Below are positions 7,553-16,586 of a DNA stretch of 64,000 nt, piece after piece (within the stretch, counting starts at the first letter, position 1; every line of letters begins with the position of its first letter). The DNA comes from Rhodanobacter humi. Its GTDB lineage: Bacteria; Pseudomonadota; Gammaproteobacteria; Xanthomonadales; Rhodanobacteraceae. The position numbers and the translations under genes were made by a program. The notes below the pieces were generated by a model, which had not been told where the DNA came from, searched no databases, and worked only from the letters and a program-made list of their open reading frames with translations. The stretch lies in contig NZ_JBGBPY010000001.1 in assembly GCF_041107455.1 (NCBI RefSeq), positions 496,001-560,000 on the forward strand, read 5' to 3'.

Positions 7553-7852
7553 ATGAGCTATCAGCCGCCGCAACGTTCCAGCACCAGCTCGTTGGCCATC
7601 GTGAGCCTGATCTTCGGCGTGCTCGCCTGGTGCATGTTGCCCTTCGTCGGCGCGCTGGTGGCGGTGATCTGCGGCCACCTGGCCCGCAACGAGATCCGCC
7701 GCGCACCGGTCGACCAGCGCATCGAGGGCGACGGCATGGCCATCGCCGGCATGGTGCTGGGTTACGTGCAACTGGTGCTCAGCGTGCTGGCGGTGTTCTT
7801 CCTGATCGCCGCGCTGGTGTTCGGACTGGGTCTCGCCCATTTCTGGCGCTGA
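7553..7852 (+). CDS. DUF4190-type small membrane protein (99 aa)
   Basis: The product has a short polar N-terminus (MSYQPPQRSSTSS) and two hydrophobic segments. The first (about 14-40) leads into ICGHLARNEIRR; the second follows GMAIAGMVLGYVQLVL. The signature CGHxAxxxIRR...GxGxAxAGxxxGY is that of DUF4190 proteins, whose function is unknown. The ATG at 7553 follows AAGGATCGACGCC. It is 7 bases from the following SDR gene and probably co-transcribed with it. Confidence 0.82.
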   Translation: MSYQPPQRSSTSSLAIVSLIFGVLAWCMLPFVGALVAVICGHLARNEIRRAPVDQRIEGDGMAIAGMVLGYVQLVLSVLAVFFLIAALVFGLGLAHFWR

Positions 7853-7859
7853 CGCCGGC

Positions 7860-8627
7860 ATGCCGATCGCCTCCCCGTTCGATTTCCGCGGCTGGCGTGT
7901 CGTCGTGGCCGGCGGCAGCAAGGGCATCGGCCGCGCGATCGCGCTGGCGTTCGCCGAGGCCGGCGCGGCGGTGTCGATCTGCGCCCGCGGGCAGGCGGCA
8001 CTGGACGAAACGGCCCGCGCGCTCGCCGCACACGGTGGCACCGTGCACGCACACGCCTGCGACCTGGGCGATCCGGCGGCCATCGAGGCCTGGATCGCCG
8101 CCGCCGCGACCACGCTGGGCGGTATCGACGTGCTGGTGAACAACGCCAGTGGCTACGGCTTCGGCGAGGGCGACGACGCCTGGCTCGCCGACTTCAACAT
8201 CGACCTGATGGCGGCGATCCGCGCCTCGCGCTGCGCGCTGCCGCACCTCGCGGCCTCGCCGCATGCCTGCGTCCTGCACACCAGTTCCATCGCCGCGCTG
8301 CATCCGCGCAGGAACGGCCCCGCCTACGCCGCGATGAAGGCGGCGCTCAGCCACTACACCACCTCGCAGGCGCTGCAATTGGCTGAACAGCGCATCCGCG
8401 TCAACGCGATCGCGCCGGGCTCCGTCGAATTTCCCGATGGCCTGTGGGATCGCGTACGACGGGACGATCCCGCGCGCTACGCCGCTACGCTGGCGAAGAT
8501 CCCCTTCGGCCGCTACGGCACGCCGGAGGAAATCGCCCATGCCGCGCTGTTCCTCGCCTCGCCGTATGCCGGCTGGATCACCGGCCAGACGCTGTGCGTG
8601 GACGGCGGCCAGCAGTTGAACGGGTGA
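7860..8627 (+). CDS. Short-chain dehydrogenase/reductase (255 aa)
   Basis: A Rossmann-fold NAD(P)-dependent oxidoreductase. It shows the cofactor loop GGSKGIGRA (about residues 18-26), the structural VNNASG (about 94-99), catalytic Ser in HTSSIAAL, and Tyr/Lys in YAAMK. The C-terminal GGQQLNG is typical of the FabG-like classical SDRs. The substrate cannot be read from sequence. It lies 7 bases after the DUF4190 gene and 4 bases before the methyltransferase, so the three form an operon. Confidence 0.85.
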   Translation: MPIASPFDFRGWRVVVAGGSKGIGRAIALAFAEAGAAVSICARGQAALDETARALAAHGGTVHAHACDLGDPAAIEAWIAAAATTLGGIDVLVNNASGYGFGEGDDAWLADFNIDLMAAIRASRCALPHLAASPHACVLHTSSIAALHPRRNGPAYAAMKAALSHYTTSQALQLAEQRIRVNAIAPGSVEFPDGLWDRVRRDDPARYAATLAKIPFGRYGTPEEIAHAALFLASPYAGWITGQTLCVDGGQQLNG

Positions 8628-8631
8628 ACCC

Positions 8632-9402
8632 ATGAACGCAGCGGACAGCACCGAACGCTTCAGCGACCGCGTCGCCGACTACGTGCGCCACCGTCCCGAC
8701 TATCCGCCCGCCCTGCTGGCCTGGCTGCGCCGCGAGCATGGCGTGACACCGGACTGGAAGGTCGCCGACGTGGGCGCGGGCACCGGCATCTCCAGCAAGC
8801 TGTTCCTCGATGCCGGTCACGCGGTGACCGCGGTGGAACCGAATGCGCCGATGCGCGAGGCGGCCGTCGCGTGGCTGGGCAACCAGCCGCGCTTCCGTGC
8901 CGTCGACGGCCGCGCCGACGCCACCGGCCTGCCCGACGCCAGCGTCGACCTGGTGACGGTGGCGCAGGCCTTCCACTGGTTCGACCCCGGCACCACGCGA
9001 CGCGAGTTCGCGCGCATCCTGCGCCCGGATGGCCTCGCCGCGATCTTCTGGAATTCGCGCCGGCTCATAGGCACGCCCTTCCTCGAAGGCTACGAGGCGC
9101 TGCTCAGACGCCACGGCACCGACTACACCAGCGTGGCCGAACGCTATGCCGACGACGACAGCATGCGCGCATGGTTCGGCGCCGGCTGGCGCGGCACCAC
9201 ACGTTTCGAATACAAGCAACTGCTGGACTACGATGGACTGCGCGGCCGGCTGATGTCGTCCTCCTACGTGCCGAAGCCCGGCCACGCGCAACACGCACCG
9301 ATGCTCGCCGCGCTGCGCGAGCTGTTCGACCGCTGCCAACAGGATGGCCGGATCAGCTTCGACTACGACACGCGCATCATCACGGGTACGCTTCAGCTTT
9401 AG
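8632..9402 (+). CDS. Class I SAM-dependent methyltransferase (256 aa)
   Basis: Motif I reads VADVGAGTGISS (about residues 43-54), followed by the acidic loop AVEPNAPMREAA and motif II-like VDLVTVAQAFHWFD. The latter is characteristic of the Methyltransf_11/25 group related to ubiquinone and small-molecule methylases. Substrate unknown. The ATG at 8632 is 4 bases after the SDR stop, so translation is probably coupled. Confidence 0.85.
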   Translation: MNAADSTERFSDRVADYVRHRPDYPPALLAWLRREHGVTPDWKVADVGAGTGISSKLFLDAGHAVTAVEPNAPMREAAVAWLGNQPRFRAVDGRADATGLPDASVDLVTVAQAFHWFDPGTTRREFARILRPDGLAAIFWNSRRLIGTPFLEGYEALLRRHGTDYTSVAERYADDDSMRAWFGAGWRGTTRFEYKQLLDYDGLRGRLMSSSYVPKPGHAQHAPMLAALRELFDRCQQDGRISFDYDTRIITGTLQL

Positions 9403-9454
9403 CTTTAACTCGTCTTTCCGGCGACCGGATTGGCGACAAAGTTCAGCCCCCCCG

Positions 9455-9602
9455 CCGTTCGCCCTGAGCGTAGGCCCGCAGGGCCGACGCGGGGAGCGAC
9501 CATGGATGGTCGCGCTTTGAGGAGCGAGGAAGTCGAAGGGTGATCGCCGCCGGGCGCTTCGACTTCGCTTGCTATCGCAAGCTACGCTCAGCGCGAACGG
9601 GG
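9455..9602. repeat. Intergenic inverted repeat, family B
   Basis: GTTCGCCCTGAGCGTAGGCC at one end and GCTACGCTCAGCGCGAACGG at the other face each other, with AGTCGAAGGG / CTTCGACTTCG arms inside. Similar copies occur at 15535-15624 and 27350-27450. The whole 9403-9689 gap is otherwise empty apart from the pyrD leader. Confidence 0.75.
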
Positions 9603-9689
9603 TTTCTGGCTGAGCGTCGTCGCTGACTAGGTCGCCGGGATGACGAGCAGAATCAAACCATTCTTCGCCGAGACACTTCGAGACAACCC

Positions 9690-10727
9690 ATGTACGACCT
9701 GCTCCGCCCGCTGCTGTTCGCTCTGGACGCCGAGACCGCGCACGGCCTCACCTTGTACGGCCTCGACGTGGCCCATCGCAGCGAGCTGATGCGCTTCGTC
9801 GCAAAGCCCGCCGCCGAACTGCCGGTGGAAGCCTTCGGCATCCGCTTCCCGAACCCCGTCGGTCTCGCTGCCGGCCTGGACAAGAACGCCGACCATCTCG
9901 ACGCGCTGGGCGCGCTGGGTTTCGGCTTCGTCGAAGTGGGCACGGTGACGCCGCGGCCGCAGGCCGGCAATCCCAAGCCGCGCCTGTTCCGGCTGCCGCA
10001 GCACGAGGCCATCATCAACCGCATGGGTTTCAACAACGCCGGTGTCGACGCGCTGGTGCGCAACGTGGACAAGTCCAGCTATCGCGGCGTGCTCGGCATC
10101 AACATCGGCAAGAACAAGGACACGCCGAACGAGCGCGCGGTGGACGATTACCTGCTGTGCCTCGACCGCGTGTACGACCGCGCCACGTACATCACGGTGA
10201 ACATCTCCTCGCCGAACACCCAGGGCCTGCGCGACCTGCAGGAAGAAGCCACGCTGCGCCGCTTCATAGCCACGCTGCGCGAGCGGCAGGAACAGCTCGG
10301 CTCGCAGAGCGGCGCGCGCAAGCCGATGCTGCTGAAGATCGCGCCGGACCTTTCCGAACACGAACAGGACGGCATCGCCGAAGCGCTGCTGGCCAGCGGC
10401 ATCGACGGCGTGATCTGCACCAACACCACCGTCGACCGCGCCCTGGTGGCGGACGATCCGCGCGGCAACGAGACCGGCGGCCTGTCCGGCAAGCCGCTGT
10501 TCGCGCTCGCCACGGATGTGCTGCGCGGCATGCGCCGGCGCCTCGGCGGGCGCGTGCCCATCGTGGGCGTGGGCGGCATCCTCGACGGCAGCGACGCGGC
10601 CGAGAAACTCGAAGCCGGCGCCACCCTGCTGCAGCTCTATTCCGGTCTGATCTACCGCGGCCCGCGGCTGATCGCCGAATGCGTGGACGAAATCCGCCGC
10701 CAACAGGAAAGCGCGCATGCCCGTTGA
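9690..10727 (+). CDS. pyrD: Dihydroorotate dehydrogenase (quinone), class 2
   Basis: Oxidises dihydroorotate to orotate at the inner membrane with FMN, passing electrons to quinone, in pyrimidine synthesis. At 345 aa it has the length of class 2 enzymes. It starts with the amphipathic membrane helix [20 protein letters not shown]. Other landmarks are [29 protein letters not shown], the catalytic serine loop [11 protein letters not shown] and the FMN phosphate site [14 protein letters not shown]. Its end overlaps murB by 11 bases. Confidence 0.95.
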   Translation: MYDLLRPLLFALDAETAHGLTLYGLDVAHRSELMRFVAKPAAELPVEAFGIRFPNPVGLAAGLDKNADHLDALGALGFGFVEVGTVTPRPQAGNPKPRLFRLPQHEAIINRMGFNNAGVDALVRNVDKSSYRGVLGINIGKNKDTPNERAVDDYLLCLDRVYDRATYITVNISSPNTQGLRDLQEEATLRRFIATLRERQEQLGSQSGARKPMLLKIAPDLSEHEQDGIAEALLASGIDGVICTNTTVDRALVADDPRGNETGGLSGKPLFALATDVLRGMRRRLGGRVPIVGVGGILDGSDAAEKLEAGATLLQLYSGLIYRGPRLIAECVDEIRRQQESAHAR

Positions 10728-11766
10728 GAGAACCGACATGGGCGGCTACACGCTCACCGAGAACGCCCCGCTTGTCAGCCGCAACACGCTGCGCGTGAAC
10801 GCCCGCGCGAAGCTGCTGGCCGAACTGCGCGATGCCGCGAAGCTGCCCGAGCTGCTGGACTTCCCCGCCGTGCGCAGCGCGCCGCTGCTGGTGCTGGGCG
10901 AAGGCAGCAACCTGCTGCTCGCCGGCGACTTCGACGGCACCGTGCTGGCGATGGCAACGCGCGGCGTGCAGGTAGAGCAGGACGGCGAGATCGCGCGCAT
11001 CGCGGTGGCCGCCGGCGAGCGCTGGGACGATTTCGTGCGCTGGTCGCTGGGCCAAGGCTACGCGGGGCTGGAAAACCTGATCCTGATTCCCGGCACGGTG
11101 GGCGCCGCGCCGATCCAGAACATCGGCGCCTACGGCACCGAGGTCGCCGAGTTCATCGAGAGTGTGGAAGCCTGGGACACCCGCGAACGCCGCGTGGCCC
11201 AGCTCGACCGTGCGGCTTGCGCGTTCGGCTACCGCGACTCGCTGTTCAAGCACGAACCCGGCCGCTACATCGTCACCGCGGTGCGCTTCGCCCTGCCCCG
11301 CACGCGCGAGTTGCGGCTCGACTACGCCGGCATCCGCGAGGAGCTGGCGCGCATGGGCGTGGACAAGCCGGCTCCGTTCCACGTCGCCGAGGCGGTGGTG
11401 CGCCTGCGCACCCGCAAACTGCCCGACCCCGCGGTGATCGGCAACGCCGGCAGCTTCTTCAAGAACCCCATCGTCGACACCGCGCAGGCCGAGGCGCTCA
11501 AGCGCGAGCATCCGGAACTGCCCGCGTGGCCGCAGCCCGACGGCCGCAGCAAGCTCTCCGCCGCCTGGCTGATCGAGGCCGCCGGCCTCAAGGGCAGCCG
11601 CACCGGCGACGCCGGCATCTCCAACCGCCACGCCCTGGTGCTGGTGAACCACGGCCACGCCAGCGGCGGCGAACTGTGGGCTTTCGCGCTGCGTGTGATC
11701 GCCACCGTGCAGGCGAAGTTCGGCGTGCGGCTGGAGCCGGAACCGGTGGTGGTCGGGGCGCGCTGA
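10717..11766 (+). CDS. murB: UDP-N-acetylenolpyruvoylglucosamine reductase, type I
   Basis: This FAD enzyme reduces UDP-GlcNAc-enolpyruvate to UDP-MurNAc in peptidoglycan synthesis. It shows GEGSNLLL (FAD-binding), [18 protein letters not shown], and the C-terminal [12 protein letters not shown] and [10 protein letters not shown] motifs. The YGTE...FGYRDSLFK segment marks the E. coli-like type I enzyme. The ATG at 10717 lies inside pyrD after AGGAAA; the ATG at 10738 is an alternative. The 11-base overlap suggests coupled translation with pyrD. Confidence 0.95.
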   Translation: MPVERTDMGGYTLTENAPLVSRNTLRVNARAKLLAELRDAAKLPELLDFPAVRSAPLLVLGEGSNLLLAGDFDGTVLAMATRGVQVEQDGEIARIAVAAGERWDDFVRWSLGQGYAGLENLILIPGTVGAAPIQNIGAYGTEVAEFIESVEAWDTRERRVAQLDRAACAFGYRDSLFKHEPGRYIVTAVRFALPRTRELRLDYAGIREELARMGVDKPAPFHVAEAVVRLRTRKLPDPAVIGNAGSFFKNPIVDTAQAEALKREHPELPAWPQPDGRSKLSAAWLIEAAGLKGSRTGDAGISNRHALVLVNHGHASGGELWAFALRVIATVQAKFGVRLEPEPVVVGAR

Positions 11767-12230
11767 GCAACCTGCTCGTCATTTGATTTTCTCCCCTCGC
11801 CCACTTGTGGGAGAGGGGCCGGGGGAGAGGGCGGACTTGCCGCAACACTTCGCGAGCGATCTTCTCCCCTCTCCCTCCGGGAGAGGGGTTGGGGTGAGGG
11901 TTCGGACTTGCCTCACCATTACGCTTCGCCCGAACCCTCTCCCGCCTGGATTCGCGCCATCCTTGGCGCTCACCCCTTCGGGGCCGGCTCTGCCGTTCCG
12001 CAGGCGCTCCTGCGCCTGCTGGTCGGCACCCTCTCCCGGAGGGAGAGGGATTCACTCGTGCGTGCCTGCGCGAATTCAGTTCGCGAGGCTTCGTTGTTGA
12101 AGCGAAGACCCGCGTCAGCTGAATGACGAGCAAGAAGGTGGCCTCGACACGTGCCGTGCATGCCAGCCTTCACACCGCCCGAAGAAACCGCATGCCAGCA
12201 TGAGCGCTTCCCGTCACCGAGGAGCGCTCC
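11767..12230. repeat. Intergenic stretch with C/T-rich hairpin repeats, family D
   Basis: These 464 bases hold no supported gene. They contain several related hairpins of CTCCCC/GGGGAG type, about 11789-11832, 11869-11905 and 12030-12052, and a GAACCCTCTCCC motif near 11932. The first probably also terminates murB. A degraded relative lies near 25797-25842. The last 100 bases lead into poxB. Confidence 0.65.
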
Positions 12231-13961
12231 ATGGCCATCCGCAATGTCGCCGACGTGCTGGTCGAAACCCTGGCCAACGCCGGCGTGCGTCGCATCCACG
12301 GCGTGGTCGGCGACAGCCTCAACGGCATCACCGAGTCGCTGCGCCAGCGCAAGGAGATGAGCTGGTTCCACTACCGGCACGAGGAGGCGGCCGCGTTCGC
12401 CGCCGGTGCCGAATCGCAGCTCACCGGCCAACTGGCGGTGTGTGCCGGCTCCTGCGGGCCCGGCAACCTGCACCTCATCAACGGCCTGTACGACGCGCAG
12501 CGCTCGCGCACGCCGGTACTGGCGATCGCCGCGCATATTCCTTCGGTGGAGATCGGCAGCGGCTACTTCCAGGAAACCCATCCGCAGAACCTGTTCCAGG
12601 AATGCAGCCACTACTGCGAACTGGTGAGCAGCCCCAGCCAGATCCATCGCGCCGCCGAGATCGCGGTACGCACCGCCGTCGCGCAGCGCGGCGTATCCGT
12701 GCTGGTGATCCCCGGCGACGTGGCGCTGGCCGAAGCCTCCGGCCCGGTCGCCGATGCCGCCAGCCTGCTGCCCGTGGCCCCCGTGGTGGTGCCTTCGCCC
12801 GACCAGCTCGACAAGCTGGCCGAACTGCTGGCCGGCGGCCGCAAAGTCACCTTGTTCTGCGGGCGCGGCTGCGCCGGCGCGCACGACACGGTGATGCGCC
12901 TCGCCGCCACGTTGAAAGCGCCGGTGGTGCATGCGCTGGGCGGCAAGGAACACATCGAGTGGGACAACCCGAACGACGTCGGCATGACCGGCCTGATCGG
13001 CTACAGCTCCGGCTACCAGGCGATGATGGACTGCGACACCTTGCTGCTGCTCGGCACCGACTTCCCCTACCGCCAGTTCTTCCCGGACGACGCCAAGATC
13101 TGCCAGATCGACCTGCGCGGCGAGAACCTGGGCCGCCGCTGCAAACTCGACCTGGGCCTGGTCGGCGACGTGGGCGCCACCGTCGAAGCCTTGCTGCCGC
13201 GCCTGCAGCCCGCGCGCGACGACGGCCACCTCAAGGCCAGCCTCGCCCACTACCGCAAGGCGCGCGAAGGGCTGGACGAACTCGCCACCGGCAAGCCGGG
13301 CCAGAAGCCGATCCATCCGCAATACGTGGCGAAGGTGGTGGACCAGGTCGCCAGCGAGGACGCGGTGTTCGCCTGCGACGTGGGCACGCCCACGATCTGG
13401 GCCGCGCGCTACCTGCGCATGAACGGACGGCGCCGACTGCTCGGTTCCTTCGTGCACGGCTCGATGGCGAACGCGATGCCGCAGGCGATCGGCGCGCAGA
13501 CCGCGTACCCCAAGCGCCAGGTGGTCAGCCTCTCCGGCGACGGCGGCTTCGCGATGCTGATGGGCGACCTGCTCACGCTGATACAGCACCAGCTGCCGGT
13601 GAAGATCGTGGTGTTCAACAACGGCACGCTGGGCTTCGTGGAGCTGGAGATGAAGGCCGCCGGCTTCCTGCCCGTCGGCGTGGCACTGGACAACCCCGAC
13701 TTCGCCGCCATGGCGCGCGCGGTCGGCATCCACGGCGTGCGGGTGGAAGATCCCGGCGATCTGGAAACGGCGGTACGCGAGGCCTTCGCGCATGACGGCC
13801 CCGCGCTGGTCGACGTCGTCACCAATCGGCAGGAGCTGTCGATGCCGCCGAAGATCCAGCTGGAACAGATCAAGGGCTTCAGCCTGTGGGCGCTGCGCAC
13901 CGTGATGAACGGCCGCGGCGACGAGCTGATCGAGCTGGCGCGCAGCAACCTGCGGCGCTGA
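12231..13961 (+). CDS. poxB: Pyruvate dehydrogenase (quinone)/pyruvate oxidase
   Basis: A thiamine-diphosphate flavoenzyme (576 aa) that converts pyruvate to acetate and CO2 and feeds electrons to the quinone pool. The N-terminal PYR domain has the catalytic Glu region [14 protein letters not shown] (about residues 45-58). The middle domain binds FAD. The C-terminal PP domain has [14 protein letters not shown] followed by [15 protein letters not shown] (about 436-480). Length matches E. coli PoxB (572). It is monocistronic and followed by a family-A inverted repeat. Confidence 0.88.
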   Translation: MAIRNVADVLVETLANAGVRRIHGVVGDSLNGITESLRQRKEMSWFHYRHEEAAAFAAGAESQLTGQLAVCAGSCGPGNLHLINGLYDAQRSRTPVLAIAAHIPSVEIGSGYFQETHPQNLFQECSHYCELVSSPSQIHRAAEIAVRTAVAQRGVSVLVIPGDVALAEASGPVADAASLLPVAPVVVPSPDQLDKLAELLAGGRKVTLFCGRGCAGAHDTVMRLAATLKAPVVHALGGKEHIEWDNPNDVGMTGLIGYSSGYQAMMDCDTLLLLGTDFPYRQFFPDDAKICQIDLRGENLGRRCKLDLGLVGDVGATVEALLPRLQPARDDGHLKASLAHYRKAREGLDELATGKPGQKPIHPQYVAKVVDQVASEDAVFACDVGTPTIWAARYLRMNGRRRLLGSFVHGSMANAMPQAIGAQTAYPKRQVVSLSGDGGFAMLMGDLLTLIQHQLPVKIVVFNNGTLGFVELEMKAAGFLPVGVALDNPDFAAMARAVGIHGVRVEDPGDLETAVREAFAHDGPALVDVVTNRQELSMPPKIQLEQIKGFSLWALRTVMNGRGDELIELARSNLRR

Positions 13962-14004
13962 AAGCAAAGCCCCACTCGGGTACGACCACAGCACCTGATC
14001 TCGT

Positions 14005-14093
14005 CCGTCATCCCGGCGAAGGCCGGGATCCAGTTACGACCACGCCATCCAAGCCATGAGGCCACTGGATTCCGGCCTTCGCCGGAATGACGG
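14005..14093. repeat. REP-like inverted repeat, family A, at a convergent gene end
   Basis: CCGTCATCCCGGCGAAGGCC...GGATCCAGT mirrors ACTGGATTCC...CGCCGGAATGACGG. It sits between the converging ends of poxB and the efflux gene and can serve as a terminator for both. Confidence 0.75.
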
Positions 14094-14123
14094 AAGGTAG
14101 CGGCTAGGCTACGAGGTAGAACC

Positions 14124-15359
14124 TCACCCCTTGGCCGGCTTCTCGATATCCGGCAGCAGCAACGCGCACACGCCGATCAGCGGCAGAAAGGCACACAGCT
14201 GGTACACGTGGGCGATGCCGTCGAGGTCGGCCAGCTTGCCCAGCACCGCGGCGCCGATGCCGCCCATGCCGAAGGCCAGGCCGTAGAACACGCCAGAGAT
14301 CATGCCGATGCGGCCCGGCACCAGTTCCTGCGCGTAGACGATGATGGTGGTGAAGGCCGAGGCCAGGATCAGGCCGATCACCACGCTGAGCACGCCGGTC
14401 CAGAACAGGTTCGCGTGCGGCAGCAGCAGCGTGAACGGCGCCACGCCGAGGATCGAACCCAGGATCACCCACTTGCGGCCCACCTTGTCGCCCAGCGGGC
14501 CGCCGATCAGCACGCCTGCCGCCACCGCGGCGAGGAACACGAACAGGTGCACCTGCGCGTTCTGCACCGACACATTGAACGCGTGCATCAGGTAGAACGT
14601 GTAATAGCTGCTGATGCTGGCGATGTAGAAATACTTGGAGAAGATCAGTACGCCCAGCACCATCAGCGAGAACTTCACCATGCCCGGCGACAGCTCGCGC
14701 AGCGGCGCGCGGCGCGCGCGCGACTTGCCGCGGGTGGCGTGGTGGCGTGCGTACCAGTGGCCCACCTGCACCAGCACCGCGATCGCCAGCAGCGGCGCCA
14801 GCGCGAACCACGCCACGCTCTCGCGCCCGTGCGGCACGATGATCCACGCCGCCAGCAGCGGCCCCAGCGAGGCGCCGAAGTTGCCGCCCACCACGAACAC
14901 CGACTGCGCCAGCCCCGGCCGGCCGCCCGAGGCCATGCGCGCCACCCGCGAGGATTCGGGGTGGAAGATCGACGAGCCGGTGCCCACCAGCGCGGCGGCC
15001 AGCAGCAGCACCGGGAAATTCGGCGCGGTGGCGAGCAGCAACAGGCCGGCCAGGGTGAAGCCCATGCCCGCGGCCAGCGAGTACGGCATCGGCCGGCGGT
15101 CGGTCGCCATGCCCACCAGCGGCTGCAGCAACGAGGCGGTGACCTGGTAGGTCAGCGTGATCAGGCCGACCTGCGCGAAACTGAGGTCGAAGCCGCTCTT
15201 CAGCAGCGGATAGATCGCCAGGATCAGCGACTGGATCATGTCGTTGAGCAGGTGCGAGAAACTGATCGCGCCCAGCACGCTGAACTGGGTGCGCTCCTCG
15301 GCGGCCACGGGCGGCGTGGCGGCGGAGTTCAGCGGAATGGCGTCGACGCGGGTCTGCAT
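14124..15359 (-). CDS. Fosmidomycin-resistance-type MFS efflux transporter (411 aa)
   Basis: Twelve hydrophobic segments are visible. The N-terminal FSHLLNDMIQSLILAIYPLL, the early GMATDRRPMPYSL loop and GTGSSIFHPESSRVARMASG are characteristic of the Fsr (fosmidomycin resistance) branch of the major facilitator family. It exports small toxic compounds from the cytoplasm by proton antiport; the substrate here is not known. I chose the ATG at 15359; an in-frame ATG at 15410 would add 17 atypical residues. The divergent AraC gene probably controls it. Confidence 0.87.
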   Translation of the reverse strand: MQTRVDAIPLNSAATPPVAAEERTQFSVLGAISFSHLLNDMIQSLILAIYPLLKSGFDLSFAQVGLITLTYQVTASLLQPLVGMATDRRPMPYSLAAGMGFTLAGLLLLATAPNFPVLLLAAALVGTGSSIFHPESSRVARMASGGRPGLAQSVFVVGGNFGASLGPLLAAWIIVPHGRESVAWFALAPLLAIAVLVQVGHWYARHHATRGKSRARRAPLRELSPGMVKFSLMVLGVLIFSKYFYIASISSYYTFYLMHAFNVSVQNAQVHLFVFLAAVAAGVLIGGPLGDKVGRKWVILGSILGVAPFTLLLPHANLFWTGVLSVVIGLILASAFTTIIVYAQELVPGRIGMISGVFYGLAFGMGGIGAAVLGKLADLDGIAHVYQLCAFLPLIGVCALLLPDIEKPAKG

Positions 15360-15662
15360 GGGGGAACCGTCAGGGATCTCAGGAAAAGATCGCGACGGCG
15401 CGCATTGCATCCGTCGCTGCGCACACCATAATCCGCATGGAAGCGGCCCGCATGCGCCGCCGGGTCAATATCTGTCGAATCCGGGCCACAATAAAGACAC
15501 ATTCGATCAAGCGTCGATTCTCGGTTGCCCAGCACCGTTCGCCCTGAGCGTAGGCCCAAGGGGCCGAAGTCGAAGGGTGATCGCAGCGACGCTTCGACTC
15601 CCTCGCTCACCAACGCGCGAACGGAGTCTCTGATTCACCAGGAAACCATTGAGCAGGCTCCC
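15360..15662. other. Divergent promoter region of the efflux pump and AraC regulator
   Basis: 303 bases between two divergent genes. It must contain both promoters, but I cannot pick clear hexamers. The right third is a family-B repeat (15535-15624). Confidence 0.55.
15535..15624. repeat. Intergenic inverted repeat, family B
   Basis: GTTCGCCCTGAGCGTAGGCC, CGAAGTCGAAGGG and ACGCTTCGACTCCCTCGCTC, then GCGCGAACGG, repeat the arrangement of the copy at 9455-9602 in shorter form. Confidence 0.7.
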
Positions 15663-16457
15663 ATGCGCCACACCCGCGTCGATGCCTACGAGAACGCGCC
15701 CCGCGACGTCGTCGCCACCGGCAACGACTACGCCGCTGGCTACGTGCTGCCCGCGCACGCGCACCGGCGCGGCCAGCTGCTGTACGCGGCCACCGGCGTG
15801 GTCAGCGCGGTGACCGACCGCGGCAGCTGGGTGGTGCCGCCGCGGCGTGCACTGTGGTTGCCGCCGGGCGTGCCGCACGAGGTGCACATGAGCGGCGCGG
15901 TCTCCACGCGCAGCGTCTACGTGCGGCGCGAGGCCGCCGATGCCGCGGGCCTGCCCGCCTACTGCCAGGTGATCGCGGTGTCGCCGCTGCTGCATGCGCT
16001 GCTGCTGGAGGCGGTGGACCTGCCGCTGGAATACGCGCTGGACGGCCGCGACGGCCGCGTGATGGCGCTGCTGCTGGACGAGATCCGCGCGATGCCCGCG
16101 CTGCCGCTGAACACGCCGCTGCCCGACGAACCACGCCTGCGCAAGTTGTGCCGCGCCCTGCTCGCCGCACCCGCGCTGGAGATCGACGTCGACGCGATGG
16201 CGCACAAGGCCGGCATGAGCCGGCGCCACTTCACCCGGCTGTTCCGCCAGCAGACCGGCATGAGCTTCGCCGCGTGGCGCCAGCAGGCCTGCCTGCTCGC
16301 CGCGCTGACCCGGCTCGGCGCGGGCGAACCGGTCACCACCGTCGCGATCGAGCTGGGCTACGCCAGCGCCAGCGCGTTCAGCGCCGCGTTCCGGCGCACC
16401 CTCGGCGCCCCGCCCAGCCGCTACCTGGCGATGCAGGGGCGCGACGCCGCGGCGTGA
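15663..16457 (+). CDS. AraC-family transcriptional regulator, cupin type (264 aa)
   Basis: The N-terminal half is a cupin sensing domain (AHAHRRGQLLYAATG, WVVPPRRALWLPPGVPHEV). The C-terminal 100 residues carry two helix-turn-helices: IDVDAMAHKAGMSRRHFTRLF and TTVAIELGYASASAFSAAFR. The ATG at 15663 follows GAGCAGGCTCCC. It is divergent from the Fsr-like pump, an arrangement usual for local control of efflux; that link is inferred. Confidence 0.87.
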   Translation: MRHTRVDAYENAPRDVVATGNDYAAGYVLPAHAHRRGQLLYAATGVVSAVTDRGSWVVPPRRALWLPPGVPHEVHMSGAVSTRSVYVRREAADAAGLPAYCQVIAVSPLLHALLLEAVDLPLEYALDGRDGRVMALLLDEIRAMPALPLNTPLPDEPRLRKLCRALLAAPALEIDVDAMAHKAGMSRRHFTRLFRQQTGMSFAAWRQQACLLAALTRLGAGEPVTTVAIELGYASASAFSAAFRRTLGAPPSRYLAMQGRDAAA

Positions 16458-16586
16458 ATCGCGGCCGATGTCATCGCTCCGTCAAAAAACCTCGGCACAG
16501 TCGTCACATGCCAGCACGGAACGCACGAGCCGCCGGGGTTACCATGCCCGTAGGATCAGCGCGACACGCCCACGGATACGCATCGA

